A stretch of 64,000 nt of DNA from Purshia tridentata (GCA_003254885.1 QANT01003581.1:62001-126000); one strand, 5' to 3'; shown: positions 34,673 through 49,587, counted from the stretch's first letter. A program made the numbers and translations. Notes: a model not told the origin generated them from the sequence alone.

Positions 34673-37600
34673 GATATATTAGGGTTTAAGATCCCTCCAC
34701 TGCTTTTTTTGTCGATCGATCAAGAGATGAAATCAACAAGTAGCCAGCTAGATATATATACATATATATCAGAAACTAGACCAAATTCAACCTGCACCAG
34801 GTAGTGGTATTAGCAAATAGCAATGATGGATGATCTGATCGATCCGTTTCGATCCTCAAGAAAGCATTTCATATAATAAAATAATTTGTAAACTGAAAAT
34901 GAAAAAGAGCTTCAAATTAGCATTAGTTCCCAGCTGCTAAGTTGAAGTCTACCATTACCACATCTTGAATTGCATCCCCTCCATCAATACATTCACCATT
35001 TCACTTCTCTATCCATCATATATAGTTCCCAAAACTCTGCTCACTTTCCCCTTCTCTTTCTCTCCTCTTGTCTGTCACAGTCTGTCGTCTTGCTTGCTCA
35101 CTATTAATTACCTCTGGCTGAGGTTAGTTTTTTTTTCTTGCGTTTCCTTTCGGGGTCAGAACTCACAAGGTTAGTAATTTAATCTCTTCCTTTACTTTAT
35201 GCACAAAGCCAGATATGTTTTTCATTAATGCATCTGTCTTTTTCCATTTCATTCAATTTTCAAACGAATATATAGAAACTATATCTGAGTCAAAAATTAA
35301 TTTATGGAAGGAAGAAATTAACAAGATTAATTATATATATATATTATGAGAAGACTAGATACTGACGGAGTGACTGAGGCAGGAGCCACTCGCAACCACT
35401 GCAGGCATCTTTGTTGAATGCAAACAAAGACAGCAACGGATTTCACATTTGCCCAATGGAGACAGCAACAGACATGCAACTCACAACTTCTATAAAGTAA
35501 CGGAAATTTGCAATTACGACTTTTTTTCTTTTTATTTTCTCATTTTTCACAATTTGGTAATTAAGCTTTTAATTTCAAATTTACAAAGATTCCCTCCTAA
35601 ACATATGTGTAAGAAAACAACATTCTATTTGATGGTTTCATGAGAACTGCTGCGATGGGGATGAAAGTACACAGTATATATACAGCATGACGCCGTGATC
35701 GGATATTGCTCAAATATGAGTGAACAAATTAGATAACACAATTGTAAGCAAGTGGTTGCATGTTAAGAATATTGTTAAACATCATTTAACTTAAAGATCA
35801 CTATGTACTATCAAATCCAATTTATGTAATTAATTTTGTTTACTAAATAATGACATAACATTTCATCAATTCATATATATGTGTTCAAAAGCCATTTATT
35901 AATTTCCAGAAAATAAAATAGTGACATGTATATAATATTGACACATTATTTAGTATCTTTAGTATTATGGAATATTTATCTTTAATTATTATCAACAATT
36001 ATGATTTGAACTCATAATCTCCTCTCACAAAGACCAAATGGTCATTAGCCATATTATTGAAGTTAAACAACCTATTATGTGTTTATCATATTTAGTACTT
36101 CTCTAAACAAAATTCTCACTCTATCATAGCGTCGCTAAACTACTTAAATTTTTAAGTAAATGATAAAATTAAGAAACTCTATTCAAAGTTTCCATGATAA
36201 ATAACACACTTAAAGGGTTTGATATAAAAGAGTCCACTTAAGTTTTTTCAAAATGTTAAAAAAAAACTTATCTTATAAATTTAAGGAGCAAACGAAGGGA
36301 GCGCACCATGTTACACTTCATTTTTTTTGCAGGGTCAAACGCTCGATGGTTAAAATTGTTCAACAATTTCAAATAAAATTATGTTGAATGTGATTCCAAA
36401 TGAGTGTGATTTTGTGTTTTTTATTTATTATTTATTTTCACATGTATATCATATGCAACCAAAAAACCTTTTGAGACGAATTTGCATTTGTTGCAAAAGC
36501 CCTTTGTTCTTATTGTTAACATTTGTATAAATATCATTTTTATACAATTTTGTGTCGTTAAACTGTTTCAACTGAGTTTGATGAAATTGCTCAACAGTTT
36601 TAAGTGCTAAGCATTCGAATCATCAAAGTGGACATACTTGATATAAACTTCCGCACGCATATGTACGTAGGCTGTTTTGTCATTCAAATCCATAGTTTAG
36701 GCTTAAAAAAAACAAGGCCAATATTTTTGCATAAGTTCTATCCATGGAATCAAAGAAAAAAACTTTGAAGAAACCACAAATCAAAAGTTAAACATGTTTT
36801 TTCATTAAAAACTTTAAATTTGTTGTTTACTCGGTACTATTGCGTAATATCGCTCTTTTTGTTGTAGTTGCAGAAAAACCTTTATATTGGGAATCTACCA
36901 TTTGAAATTTCAAAGTGGTACAATAAAATCATTTTTTCAGTAAACGTAAGATAAATTTTTAGTACCCCCCATAACACGTTATATACTCATTTATTAACTC
37001 ATTATACCCACCCATCCTTGACTACAACTCCTCTCCCCTACCGGCATCCTTCTCACTTGCCTTATCTATCTCTTTCTTCCCATAAGCCCAAACAGAGGCT
37101 AGACACCATGTGGATTTTCATTTGAGGAGGAACCAATAGAAGCATTCTGCGGCTCACTTTGGGGTTGTAGTGTGTTGCTGGTATAGAAAATGAAAGCTGG
37201 TTATTTTCAGAGCTGAGGTGTGGGTTGTTAGTCGGTTGTTTTGTTTTGGACCTCTAGGCTCTTGCTTTGTATTTTTTGTGCCTATTAAGATCAAGCTCTT
37301 TTAATACATGGCATTTTCAGACAAAAAAAAATTGAAATAAAATTATTTGTCCCTATTGTACCTTCTCTCTAAAAGAGATGTTATCCATCTTAGAAAGTAC
37401 AAGACATGCTCAATAAAAAGGCACATAGCAATACCCAGCGAAAAAGGGCTGTTCAACAAAGGGAAAAAGGTTTTAAAAAGTAAAATAAAAAGATTGTAGA
37501 TCACCATTACAAGGGCGAAAGAGGCCTTCAAAGAATCTCATATTAAAGATATTACTCACATGAATATGTGGATCACCAATCTTATACATTAGGAACATAG

Positions 37601-37977
37601 ATATTTAAAAATAATTTTAATCAGCATTAATGTAGCTAAAGGATACAATTTGATGCCACACATTGGGTTAGATGAAAGGGAGTAGTAGTCTCTTCTTCGC
37701 TGAGCAGAAATGGATTGATAGTTGACAAAACTGTGCAAACAGGATGTAGGGTGACATGTCAATTAGCCTCGCGATCGTTTTAATGAAAAGTTTAGAATTA
37801 GCTTGTAGTTAATGTCTCCACTTAGCATTAATGTACAGCCAGGGCCTGCCCAAGCCAGAGCATTGAACCATCAAGTGTTGCAAGAAGAGGGGTTCGTAAC
37901 TCCAAAATGCACAAACTCCCTCCAAACAAGATGAGCAAAACAGAATTAATTGCACTTTCACTATGCAGTACTTTCAG
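34673..37977. other. Intergenic between DUF789 and katanin
   Basis: 3.3 kb with no gene supported. It holds the DUF789 5' region (TATA-rich near 34750), a TATATATAG followed by a pyrimidine-rich stretch near 35018-35100 that looks like a plus-strand promoter without a recognisable product, and a possible LINE end near 37215-37330. Its right edge should hold the katanin 3' UTR. Confidence 0.4.
37215..37331 (+). mobile_element. Possible LINE 3'-end remnant
   Basis: A T/G-rich segment with GACCTCTAGGCTCTTGC and TTTTAATACATGGC runs into a short poly-A (37322-37330). This resembles the non-coding 3' ends of plant L1-type LINEs. No coding part was recognised. Confidence 0.3.
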
Positions 37978-40900
37978 TCATGCAACTTCCTGAAGAGCAA
38001 GATTCAACTCCTGTGCAGACTTTGCAATTGATCCTCCTCTTCTATGGGCAAAAGATTGAACAAAAGGATATTGGCATCTCTGGCATAATGAATTATTATG
38101 CAAAACAAATAGTGGTCAAGCCAACTAAACTAAAAAAATGGGCACCTGGTAAGAGCTGGCAAACAGCATTTGACCTTTTCAAGCTCCATAAAACAGATGT
38201 TGCAACGCTCCAGCCTATGTTAATCAATGAAAAGTAGAAACCCATCTCAAGTTTGATCAATGCTTAAAATCTAAATAAAAAAGGTAAAGAGAAATGTACA
38301 TCAGAACAACCAAAGCATACCTTTGCTCAGCTTCAATGTCCACACCAACAGATGATGATGCTGATAACGTTGAATAGATCACAGAACCAAATACTCTAAC
38401 CAGCTTGAGCAGCATTTCCAAAGAAATGCCTAAATGCCTGGATAAGGTCAGGCCGTCAAATAATGAGCAGTGAAATTGCAGATGAAATAACCCAAACACA
38501 AAATCCAATAAGTGCTCTTGAGATTTTATTTGACAATTAAGAATGTTAACATTGCCTATCAAGTTCAGCCCGCGTACTAGAAAGGCATATGTTATCCTAC
38601 CATAAAGAAACCAAATACACGATCATAAATGCATCCCCCAGGTACATCCTATCCTGGAGAATTGTGCTCAAGACTCTTCCATGACCGGAACGGATGGCTC
38701 ACATGATATGAATACAGCATATCCCAAAACTAGGGAATACCAGAGGAAAATCTAAGTGCAAAAACTTAACCTAAGCAAGTACTGTAGTACTGCATTAATT
38801 TACCATAATTAAAACTTATATAGCAAAGCTCTTCACTTGAACAGTTGATACTTTCATGCATCAAGTAAACGAACATAGATCTGCTACCTGAAACTACTTA
38901 GCAACAATGCCTCCAAACCAAAAAAATAAGAGATTGCTAAAATTTCTTACCTATCCATGTTACTTTCTAGAAGGCCAGTAAGGAGTGGCAGAAGACATGT
39001 GCATATATCCAGTGTGACAACGTCAATTTTTTCTGCCATAATGCTAACTACATCAGCAATGACCTGGATTAACAGCACAAAAATTCACAAGAAATTCAAG
39101 TTCTAACAATAACATTTAAAGGGCTGGTTATTCCACAATAGTATTTTGAAACTGAGGGCTGAAGAAAAACCAAATTAAGAAAATACCACACAATATACTT
39201 ACAGCACGATCAGACATCTTTTCCATTGCACCGATGACACCCTTAACATCATTCCTTTGCCAGTATCTATAGACTACCTGCAAAGATTTACCCACAAGCT
39301 TCAGCAATTAATTGATTATTATAAATATATTCCATCTGCAAATTTTCACTTATTCCATCTGCAAATTTTCACTATTATTATGGCAACAAAGCAAAACATA
39401 AAAGGATTGGTAATTCCACATTGCAGCTCAGCTGTTCTAAAAGTTTGGTAATCTCCTATTGCAAACCTAGATACCATTAACTTCAAACCTATCACAAACC
39501 CAAGCCCTCTCCTATCCTCTAGCTTTTCTCCCATTTCTAATGCTAGCATCACAAAGCACCAATATTAACAGCTACTAAGAAACCCTGCAACACAATTAAA
39601 AGATCTCGCATCTTTGTAGCCACATTGATGCCAAAAAAAAAAAAAAAGCTCAAGCAAACCTGCAATCAAAGAGCAAAGAAATATTGAACTGCAATTTAAT
39701 TTCAAAGAAGGCCTAGTGGGCTGTTTTTTTTCTTTTTCTTTTTTTTGTAAGAAGTCCATATAAGAATAATTGACTACCCCAACTAACAAGAACTGAGCTA
39801 CAATCAACTCAAAGATGCCCAAAAGCCATGTAAAGAAAGAAAAGATACACAGAGAGCCAATGGCACTACATAAACTCATATGCATAACCTCAAACCTGTA
39901 ACTTGGCTGAACGAGATTGCATGGAGCTAACAAATTGTTCATGTTTTTCCAAGAGATCTGCAATAGCATCCTCATCGCTTGCAGACACTGTTTCTTTTTC
40001 AGTAGATGTAGGATATCCTCTCTGCTTGAACTTCAAACAAAATAGAGATTGTATGAATTACAAATTTAACCCACCAAAAGGAAACAACCATCCAGAAGTT
40101 ATCATGAGAAAATGATAAAATCTTGTATAGTTCATGGTTTCTATGCAGTTCTTATACAATGGCATTATGGGGACAGATAAATATTTTGAGAATTGGGCAA
40201 TAAATTTGCAATTAAGTTTAACTTATAGTAAGATGCCATTCATTAAAAAATAAAATATATTTGTGCGTAAACTTCTTGAATGCAAGTTGCTATTTGTGTC
40301 AAAAATATAGGTGTCACAAAAGGCAGAACAAATTGGAACTGTGGCCATACCGCATTCAAAGGGAGAATGTTCACTGCAGATGCGGTTCCCAGGGTAATAT
40401 TGGACGTAGGTCCCTCATAGTTAGAATATCTATCTCTTTTCTCCCAATTCACAGCAATTGAGCGCATTCTTCCTAGATATACAATATAGAAAATGGATCA
40501 TACTTCACTAGACTACTATATAGAAATGAAGCATAAGTAAAGAAAGTTATACCTCCCCTTTGACCTTCAGCAGAATATGCGTCTCTGCTCAGCTTGTGCC
40601 CCCGAGTTTCATCTAAGGAAGAGAAAAAAACAAATTAAAGCAGGGAAAAAAGGAGGTGCCTAAGCATTGACGGTATGACACTTGGTCTCAAACGGACAAA
40701 TGTACATGTTAAGAACTTAAGACAAAGATAGGCAAACATGCACAGTAGAAGACCATCAATCATTAGAGAAAACATTATAAGAAAAAAAAAGAATTACATA
40801 ATATTCAACAGAGAAACCAAGATAAAGCACATGGACATGGCGACGATTAATATGCACAACATATACATGTTCCTTTAACTTCCATTAGTGTATGCACATG

Positions 40901-43900
40901 TAGAATCCATCCTCAGAGCAAGGGTTTTACCCAGCCCCTTTGTTGGCAACACCTCTTCCTGTCAAATGGTTAGTTGCATTATAATTTTTGTGCTCAGAGA
41001 TCCATCTGCTTTGCTTTTTTAAAACATAAGAGGAAATGATTATCAAACATTCAAGGAAATGAGATTTTGTTGTTCTAGTGTATGCTTGGTTGATTCAACA
41101 AGCCTCATACAACCTTTGAAGATAACTATGAAAAACTCACTGTTTGATTTCCAAACTAACGCAAAACACCTATATAACATTATGGTACGCCAAAGAGCAA
41201 TGACTTAAGTAGGGGGATGGGACAGAGGGGAGGGGGGACTTCTCTTGATAGATTACACAAACACATGCGCATGAAGAGTGATAAGCACCTCAAGAATCAC
41301 TATATATTAGAGAAAATTGGAAGTATATTAGATAAGCCAAACTTCCATGAATATCCTACTAATCATTAGATTAGAAAACTAACCCTGGTGTGGAAACTAA
41401 CCATGGCAAGTGACATGGAATCAAATGAACTGCATTACTACCAGTCTACCACCACCACAACCATCACTATTAATACTATTTACTGATAATGACAACAACA
41501 AACAACAAACCACATTCTCATATCCAAGAGATCTATCATCACTCATGTTGATGGATTATATTGTTTTGGTAAGTTTCGGCCTCCTGCTGCTGGTAGATGT
41601 ACATCTGTGACATGTTACATATTCTCAATCTAACAACTTAACAAATGAAATGATGTTTCAATTGAGACTACAAGCACCTCATGGTAGCTATGAGGCTAAG
41701 TCACAAATTTAAAGAAGTTCTAAGCAGAACTGTTTGCAAACCTGAATAGTACAAGTTTCTTCTCTCTTTTTTTTTTCCTTTTTTTTTTTTTTTTTNCTTT
41801 TTTTTTTTTTTTTTGTGTAGGAAAAGCTACGAAAGGAAAGTATAGTACTAAGGATCAGATACATACAACTATCGTGCTGGTAGCTAGCAGTTGGCTCCAT
41901 CGTTGAATCCATTTCATGCTTCCCAGGTTCAACACATCTGTCATCCTTCATGTTCTTTTCAGCAGTATGTACTCCCTGGGTTGAGCTTATAACTGTTGAG
42001 AAACCATTCCTATCTGCAACACTGCTTGATTCAGTAGCCTTAGAAGCAGTGGATTCAGACACTGAAGAGACAGTTGGCTTATCCACTTCTTCTCTGCTGT
42101 TGGAAAACTTTCGGAAATCAGTTGCCTTTGACTGCATAGAGAATGTCATTGTTCTTCCAGCAACACCAACCTCTTTTCTGGGCTCGGCTGCCAGCTCTGA
42201 CCTTATACTAGTTCTAGGCACAATTACAGGTATGACATCCAACTTGTTAAAAGTTGGAACAGTGGTGGTTGAATGGGTTTTAGTGGAATTCCTCTTCAGG
42301 GCTGTTGCACTAGGAACTGCTGCTGAACTAGCTGCAATAGTTTTTGGACTGGGGTTCAAACTGATCCTTTGAGGAGTACCAGGAACACTTCCTGTGGCTT
42401 CATACAACATGGATAACAAGGCATAAAAAAGTCTAAACATAAGAGTGAAGTCATAACAAAAAGAAGATGAGATAAACATTGTGATATATCAAATTTCAAA
42501 ATTCCAAAAACAATAAACAAACACAAAAGTACTCCCAAGAAGAAATTAAAATGAACAAGGTTAATAAGTTGCGTACTTGGCAAAATTTTTGGCTCCTTAG
42601 CGGGATCTGAATTTTGAGAAACTGATAGCCTTCCAAGAGACTTTGTTTCCTTCACTAAAGAATCTGAACTTTGGGAACTAGAGAGCCGGCCCAAACTAGA
42701 CTTAGAAGCATTCTCATTGAGTACTGACAGGTTCCCACCAGACAAGGATTTAGATTCTGAGTGCCCATTCAATCTGCTAGCATTACCAATTGCATATGGC
42801 TCTATACGCTATGCCAAGCAACATGTCAGTTTGAAATTAATGTCTAATACCTCCAGGGCTAGAAAATAAGAAAACACATCAATGTAAGACAAATATAAAC
42901 TGAGTAATACCGAGATGTCTACAACCCACACTCCAACACAACTCTGATTGTATGAGCATCCAAGAAGCTTTCCCTCATGAACATTAAGATCTGACAATCG
43001 AGACCATCCCACATCCACAGCATCGTGGCATCTTATTGGTTCCCATGAGAATACCTACATAGTAAAAGTTTAAGTACGCATATTTCATAACCCTAATTAC
43101 TATGAAGGATCACATGAGCTTACTTTCAAACTTTCATGCAATCCACAGAGTAGGGCCCTCCCATCAGGATTAAAAGTCAAAGAACGCACTCCAGTTGTCT
43201 AATTTGGAAACAAAGAAATTAGAAGGATAATCTCCTTATTGAAATAAAATCGTAAGAACCTTAGCTGGGCAATTTGAACCATTAATTTTATTAGTTAAAA
43301 GACAAGATCAGTATTCAATGGGACAAAAAAATTACCTCAGGTCCAGCTGAGCCAATTAGCTCAAAGGTTTCAAGGTCCCAAAATTTAACAGTCCTATCCG
43401 CGGAACCTGAAAATAAATGAGGAAGAAAAAAAAAAGGAACCAATATCTATCTGAGAATTATACAGAAGGACAGATGTGTAGCTTTAATGATTACACATTA
43501 TCTAAGGGTCATACTGTTAAAAGCAGGAGTAATAAGTAATTTATACGATTTGAACAGCATGGTATAAACAAGTGAAACATACCACACAATTATTGTTAGT
43601 TTTCAAAAGGGAAAATGACTGCTGATGCCAGTCTGCCTCTAAGAAATGAAACAGCTGTTGTAGGCAGATCGACTCATCAATTTCCCATTCAAAAAGGATA
43701 CCAACAAGTAAAAGCACTAGCCATTCATTGGTTATTAGGGGCATCACGTAAATGTCCAGACCAAAATATTTTATCCACATGATTTTTTCAATAGATAAAA
43801 ATAATTTGATCAATAAATTAAAATCAGCACTAGAAAATTTTAGACCAATTTAAAGCTAGTGGATCCGCTTTTATAGATTGCTTAACGCCCGGCTATGAAA

Positions 43901-45617
43901 ATTTCAGACCAAAAACAAATCTATGTTAAAGAAAATAAAAATAGACATTCTATAAAGAAGTCAATATGAATTCCTAAACCCAAAGAGGGGGAAGGGGTCC
44001 ATCTTTATAGCTTGACCTGTCCATTATTCAAAACCTACTATAAACAACACAAAGCCCTGGAGATGGGTATTCAATGATCAAACTATTGCTGGATACAGTT
44101 AAGAACAGAGATAAGAGACAGACCCATTTTTCCATAAAAAAATTATAAAAAATAAATAAATTGCTAAACTACCATTGATAGCAAGGGAGAATCGGCCAAT
44201 AATGAGGCAATGACCTGTGTTCAGGTGTAGGAAGACAAAATGACACTTTAACATATAAATAATAATCTAATATCTCAAAGGACTATCAGGATACAACTCG
44301 ACCCATGTCAATTGACAGGAAATAATAACATTTCAATACACAGCTAATAAAGCGAGGAAAAATGTATAATTGATGAGTACGAAAAAAAAATAGCATCTTT
44401 AACCTGTTGCTAGCAGAAACTCATGGGGATGAAAGTCTATGCACTGAATCTGGCCCTCATGAGACTTGAAATCATGCAGCAGCTTTCCAGCAGTCAGATC
44501 CCACAACTGTTAAAGCATTACATATTGATTTATATACTTTTCAGAAGAAATGACATATTCTGGTTCACTATTTACAGAGTGCATGAATTAGCATAATGGC
44601 TCGAGAAGATAGAAACTTTTTAATTAACTTCAATTAATTATTTTACAAGATGAAAGCAATTCTAACCTTCACAGTGTTGTCCTCTCCACCGGAAACAACC
44701 CAACGACCATCTGGGGTAAATCTGATAGCATTTACTCCTCGTGTATGGCCCTTGTATGTGTGAATACACCCCTTCTTCCTGATATCCCATATTTTGAGAT
44801 TTGTGTCCAGGGAACCAGATGCAAAGAACTCGCCAAAAGGATGGAAGTCCACAGATATACAATTGGATCTGTGACCAGTAAGCGTGCGAACAACTACAAA
44901 GAAATCACATTGGAAAAGCACAAACAAATTTAAAAAACAAGTTGACAGCATAAAATAGATACATAAAATACTTAGTGCAGTTTCAATAAAGAATAAAAGG
45001 GAATATATTGCACAAGAAAGAATAAAAGGCATACTCTTTGCCTCCTCTAAATCCCAAAGCTTAATTGTACCACTTGCAGCTCCTGCAGCTACTAAGACCT
45101 CTGAAGAATCAAAGCTTACGGAATCAATTCCACTGGTGTGTCCAGACAAACTCTGGGTATGAAGGCACGTGGAGTAGATTAGAATAAATAGAAGAACAAA
45201 AAAATTAGACCCAAGAAAGAAAGTGCCGTTGATAATTATACAATTTCCTTAGTTCAACTGACAAGAAGAGGATGAATGCGGAAAGAGAAAGAGAAAAAGA
45301 GTGTCGAGGGAGAGAGAATATCACCAGTAAGGCATTGGGCTTCCCAATGGCCCAGAGATTGACCTTGTGATCTTCTCCGCCGGTGACAAGAACCCTGGAA
45401 GACTTCCGGCCAATTTTGAGGCAATTGACAGTTGCGGAATGTGCTACGAATTCCTCTGAGGCACAAACTGGTTAAGGCTAAAACTATCGGATAATTCTTC
45501 TCAATCTGATACTCATAGGGATACATACATACATCGGTTTCAACATTAAAAGAAACATAGAAAATCTAATTAAATCAAGAGGAGGATACGTAGCTTGTAA
45601 GCGCGTTTAGTAGTCAT
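37978..45617 (-). CDS. KTN80: Katanin p80 WD40 subunit
   Basis: Eighteen coding exons: 45590-45617, 45325-45455, 45035-45152, 44667-44893, 44404-44506, 43336-43406, 43124-43198, 42911-43054, 42577-42808, 41867-42391, 40553-40612, 40351-40472, 39896-40030, 39203-39277, 38951-39063, 38321-38437, 38146-38214 and 37978-38041, giving 802 residues. Katanin p80 directs the p60 ATPase to microtubule crossovers and branch points for severing. Six WD40 repeats fill the first 300 residues ([60 protein letters not shown]). A Ser-rich linker follows, then the p60-binding con80 domain from about 640, ending [21 protein letters not shown]. The very short first exon (MTTKRAYKL) and the last two exons are too small for frame scanning but are clear. 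The exon 10 acceptor is uncertain by 6 bases. A poly-T run with N at 41796 lies in an intron. Confidence 0.93.
39327..39374. repeat. 24-bp tandem repeat in a katanin intron
   Basis: Two copies of a 24-bp unit containing TTCCATCTGCAAATTTTCAC, in the intron between coding exons 13 and 14. Confidence 0.85.
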
Positions 45618-47509
45618 GGACAAAGAAGGAGAAGAGAAACCCTAGGAATTCTAATTCTTTTTTATGGTTTATTTTTCTGTAAATAAATGTAGAAATGGCA
45701 TTAGCAGCTCTCCACTCTACACATTCAAATCAAATCCTGTGCTGATGATGATGATGATAATGTTGGTTGCAAGCTGTGCATTCCAGATCTCGAAGAATTG
45801 ACTCCGTGCCTTGAAAATTCAAAATTCAAAAGTTAAAAGCAAAATAATAATTTAAGATTCGATCAGAGTTGAGAGTTAAGAGTATGAAGAGAGAAAAAGA
45901 AAATAAAAAAGATGAAGAATGGATAGAAGCTTACAGTAAGTGCATTGTGGAAGGAAATGAAAAACGAAAAACGTTGCTTGCTCCTTTTGTTCGTCCACAG
46001 TTGATAAAAGCAACAGTAGCGTAATAGAGTATTGTTATTTCTTAGAAGATAATTTTGGAGGCAGTAAGTAATCGGAAGAGACTTGTATTATCTATTGAAT
46101 CATTGATAGTGATTTCCTTTTTGTGCGGCAGCCCAATATATCATAGACACCGACACAGTACGAGCTGCTTTCACTATTTGAGTAACCCATTGTTACTTAT
46201 GAGAAGACATTATTATTCAATTTTTTAATATGTTTTCTTTTTAAAAAAGAAAAAAAAAATCATCAGTCTTAAAATGAGAGCAATTGAAAATTTGAAATCA
46301 AAATTGAAGGGACTACCCACCCGGCCACCCATCACAATCACTCACCTTCCTTAACTCCCTCTTACCTTTCTATATCTCTTTTCTTCTTTTTCCCTTTTTC
46401 TTTGGTGTGTTCATTATAATTCATGATTTACTTGTATCAACTAATTCCAATCTCTCTCCCCTTTTTTTCTTTAGTTTTATTTTATCTTGTGAGACCCAAA
46501 CACGACCACCCATCTCACTTTCTTCCAAATTTAATTAGATGCTCAACTCCCAATCTTTAACTTTTTAGGAGATCCTAATTCTTACCATCAATATCTACCT
46601 GTGACTCTCATCAACGACCACACTATTTGCTTGCACATAACATAACATGTCTTCTTTGCTTTTTTTTGGCGGGGTCATATATTTTCATTGAGATACAAAT
46701 TTTAGTTAATTTTAGGGGTTGGTGGTGGTTGTTATATTATATAAAGGCAAACACAAACTTAAGTAATCTAGAAAAAAAGGTTTTGATGGAATCCATTGTA
46801 ATTATTACTCAATGATATTTGAAAATTATGATTTACTTATAATAATACATTTTATGTTTGTATTTAATGGTCATTCTTACAAAAGAAAACAAATTAAATA
46901 AATCAAAAACTATTAAGACAAACACAATATTTCCGATAAACATTAGAATTATCACAATTTAATCAACATTTTATTATTGGCCACAGATATCTTTTTTATT
47001 ACAAGTTATATAACTTATATGCGAAAATCAACACACAAATCCAAGGTGGGGGGGAAAAAACAATTACATGCACTCTAATTTTATTATTAAAATTGTTTGG
47101 TTAACTTACCGCATGAAGCCACACTTAAAATTGAACTGCATGAAACAAAAGTTGAAAAGTGACGCAAATAATGATTTTAGCATTAATTTTTTCAGAATAT
47201 ATAGATCAATGCTTGCTCCTTTCCCCAAAGATAAAAAAGGACATAGGTTTGTGAGATTGGAAATGAAATGAAAAGATAAACTAGACATGGGTTTGTGAGA
47301 TGGGGAAAGAGGAGGTGCTTGAAGGAGCAAAGCTTATACATCCAGAGCATAAATATAAACGGCCTAAAATTGTTTAACTCCAAGTCTAAGCCCTCGGAAG
47401 AGGTAATATGGACAGCGTAAATACATGGTGTAAGACTGTCAAATACATACTCTGAAATTGTCAACCCAAAGCCCTACAAACAGTAAAAGAAGGTTTGAAG
47501 ATATCTATT
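45618..47509. other. Intergenic between katanin and DUF3531
   Basis: Contains the katanin 5' flank, with (GAT)n near 45745, and AT-rich sequence including C/T-rich stretches at 46320-46530. The right edge should hold the DUF3531 3' UTR. No gene or clear element was recognised. Confidence 0.45.
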
Positions 47510-49587
47510 TCAGATCTTGAAGTACTTATATCCATACTCTGTGTTGGTCATCCCCTCTTCCCAATCACCGATTCTACGACCACCAAAAACTATCTGCTGA
47601 ACGCCTAGATATCTGCCACCAAGACGGCAAGGAAACAATGAAATAATTAGTCAAGGACAAATGAAGTTAGTCGAAGAATGAATGTCCGTCCAGTCAACAA
47701 TTGTTTTCTTAGTTGTACTTCAGATTAATCAAACTTACTCTGAACTCAAGAATGTCAAGCAGTTGAGGAGTACATCAATAGCAAAATAGTCAGCTGTACC
47801 AAGGTCTACCCTGTAATACATTTATATTTGAACTCTCAGATGAACAAGAGTTGCAAAAGTGTATCAAAATAAAAATTCAGCTTAAGTTGTGCAAGGCATA
47901 CCAAACACGACCCCAGTTATCCTGAAATTCAACATCACTGATATCGTGAAATGAAGATGGCATCACTTTGAAACCCTTATCCACATCATAGAGGGGATTG
48001 TACTCCATAGATGAATTTGCCAGCTGCCATCAATATTCTATTAGCATGTTTCAACCCTTTTACACATAGCAACAACTATTACTCAAAAGAATAAAGCTGA
48101 TAATGACAAGAGGAAGCACAAAATTTCTGCACATATATGTTATAATCTCAATTACAATTAGAGGAACGATAAACTCAATTACAATTAGTTGAATGATAAG
48201 CTTAATCTACACCATTGTGTTATTGACATAGCCAAGTATTATCTACAAATATCACTCCACATAGCATATACTGATATGAATTGATACTATGTTCCTATCT
48301 AATAACAGCAATGGCAACAGTATGTCTAACTGGTATGATAGGGACTCCATGGTATCAAATTTCTGAGACAAAAAAGTAGTTAATAAATAAATAAACTTCA
48401 GAAACCAAATTTCTTAAACTTTTTAAGGGTCTACACCCAGTTTGCTTGTACGAGGAGAGAAAGGAACAAGAATTTTTTAGATGGCAAATAATTCTGGAAT
48501 ATCCTTTTGTAAATGTTCAATGAAGTAGTAAAATAGAATACTTTTTTTGTTTTGGTTTTAGAACTCAAGGTATTTTCCGATGGATATATAACTGAAGAAA
48601 CAATAAAGTTAACCGTAGCAGGCCAGTGGAACAGGGACATAAATAACTTGCACACCAAGTAAAAGAGAATCCAGAGAGACAATTATGTAATATTGAAAAT
48701 GTTTTATTGATATAAATGGAAATGCTTAAAAAACTATGGACCAACCTGCAGATTAGTAGAATTAAAGGCACCCAAGCGTCCCATAACATACCATGACTGA
48801 ATTAGCTGCATAAATTTCCCACTAAATTTAGTAGAAGAAGAGTGTTTTGGATGGGCTAATAATGTTGACTTAGATAAGGAGGCACATACACTACCAAAGA
48901 GATCCACATCACGATCAGACGGCGATCCATAGAATTCAAACCATATGTAGGAATCAAGAGGATTGAAGCTGTCATGTAAGGTAACAAAAGAGTATTATAA
49001 AGAAGCAGAGTTTACAGATGAAAATCAAAAATTATACAAAGAGAAGAGATTAAAGTTACTCTCTGAAGGTGACTTTGAAGGCAAGGACAGAACCGGATTT
49101 TGATTTGCGGAAGTCTCTACCCTTGATGCGAACTCTTTCTTCAACCCTTTTCCTCATAAGCTCAGGGTTTCCAATGCTATCTCCAAGAACCGCTCGCAGC
49201 TCAGCATCGTCTTTGCAGGCGTCTTCTAACACTCTGCGACAACAAAATAATATTAAAAAAGAGAAAAGAAAAAAAGAGGCACAGAGTGAGAGTGAGAGTG
49301 AGAAGGAGCGACTTGGCCCAAGAAGGATAGTTGTGAAGGCGATCGAATTCGCGCTTCCTCTTCTCTTCACGAATTTTGAGAAGTCTGCGTCCTCTGGCAG
49401 TGGTTCCCGACCCTTTGGCACCGCCGGGCATCCCATTGGTGCTGGTACCATTTGCACGCACGAATAGGACCCGACCTGGCTTTACCTCAAATATTGGCAC
49501 ATACGGAAACGGACAGGGAAACACCGTTTTCTTGTTCCATGAATTGGCTGCGCCTGCGCCTATGCCTATGGCTATGGTCGCCTTCAT
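47510..49587 (-). CDS. DUF3531 family protein, probably chloroplast
   Basis: Seven coding exons: 49313-49587, 49060-49233, 48890-48968, 48746-48805, 47902-48023, 47739-47810 and 47510-47612, giving 294 residues. DUF3531 is shared by plants and cyanobacteria and has no established biochemical role; Arabidopsis At5g08400 and At4g29400 are the relatives I recall. Seen: a basic segment GRRLLKIREEKRKREFDRLHNYPSWAK near 70-92, then the conserved SYIWFEFYGSPSDRDVDLFGS, LGAFNSTNLQLANSSMEY, and FQDNWGRVWVDLGTADYFAIDVLLNCL, ending EYGYKYFKI. The first 60 residues could be a transit peptide but are less Ser-rich than usual. Intron 1 starts with the weak but canonical donor GTCGCT. The cyanobacterial link suggests a plastid role, which is inference. 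Confidence 0.87.

Noticed and set aside
35018-35170. Plus-strand promoter-like TATA and pyrimidine-rich leader
   Set aside because: No coding frame, microRNA-like hairpin or known RNA follows, so no gene is called.
36000-36065. Possible tRNA-like B box in GATTTGAACTCATAATC (minus strand)
   Set aside because: The sequence is degenerate, too short, and lacks a cloverleaf; at most a SINE relic.
37950-38237. 95-codon plus-strand frame
   Set aside because: It is the antisense shadow of the last two katanin exons.
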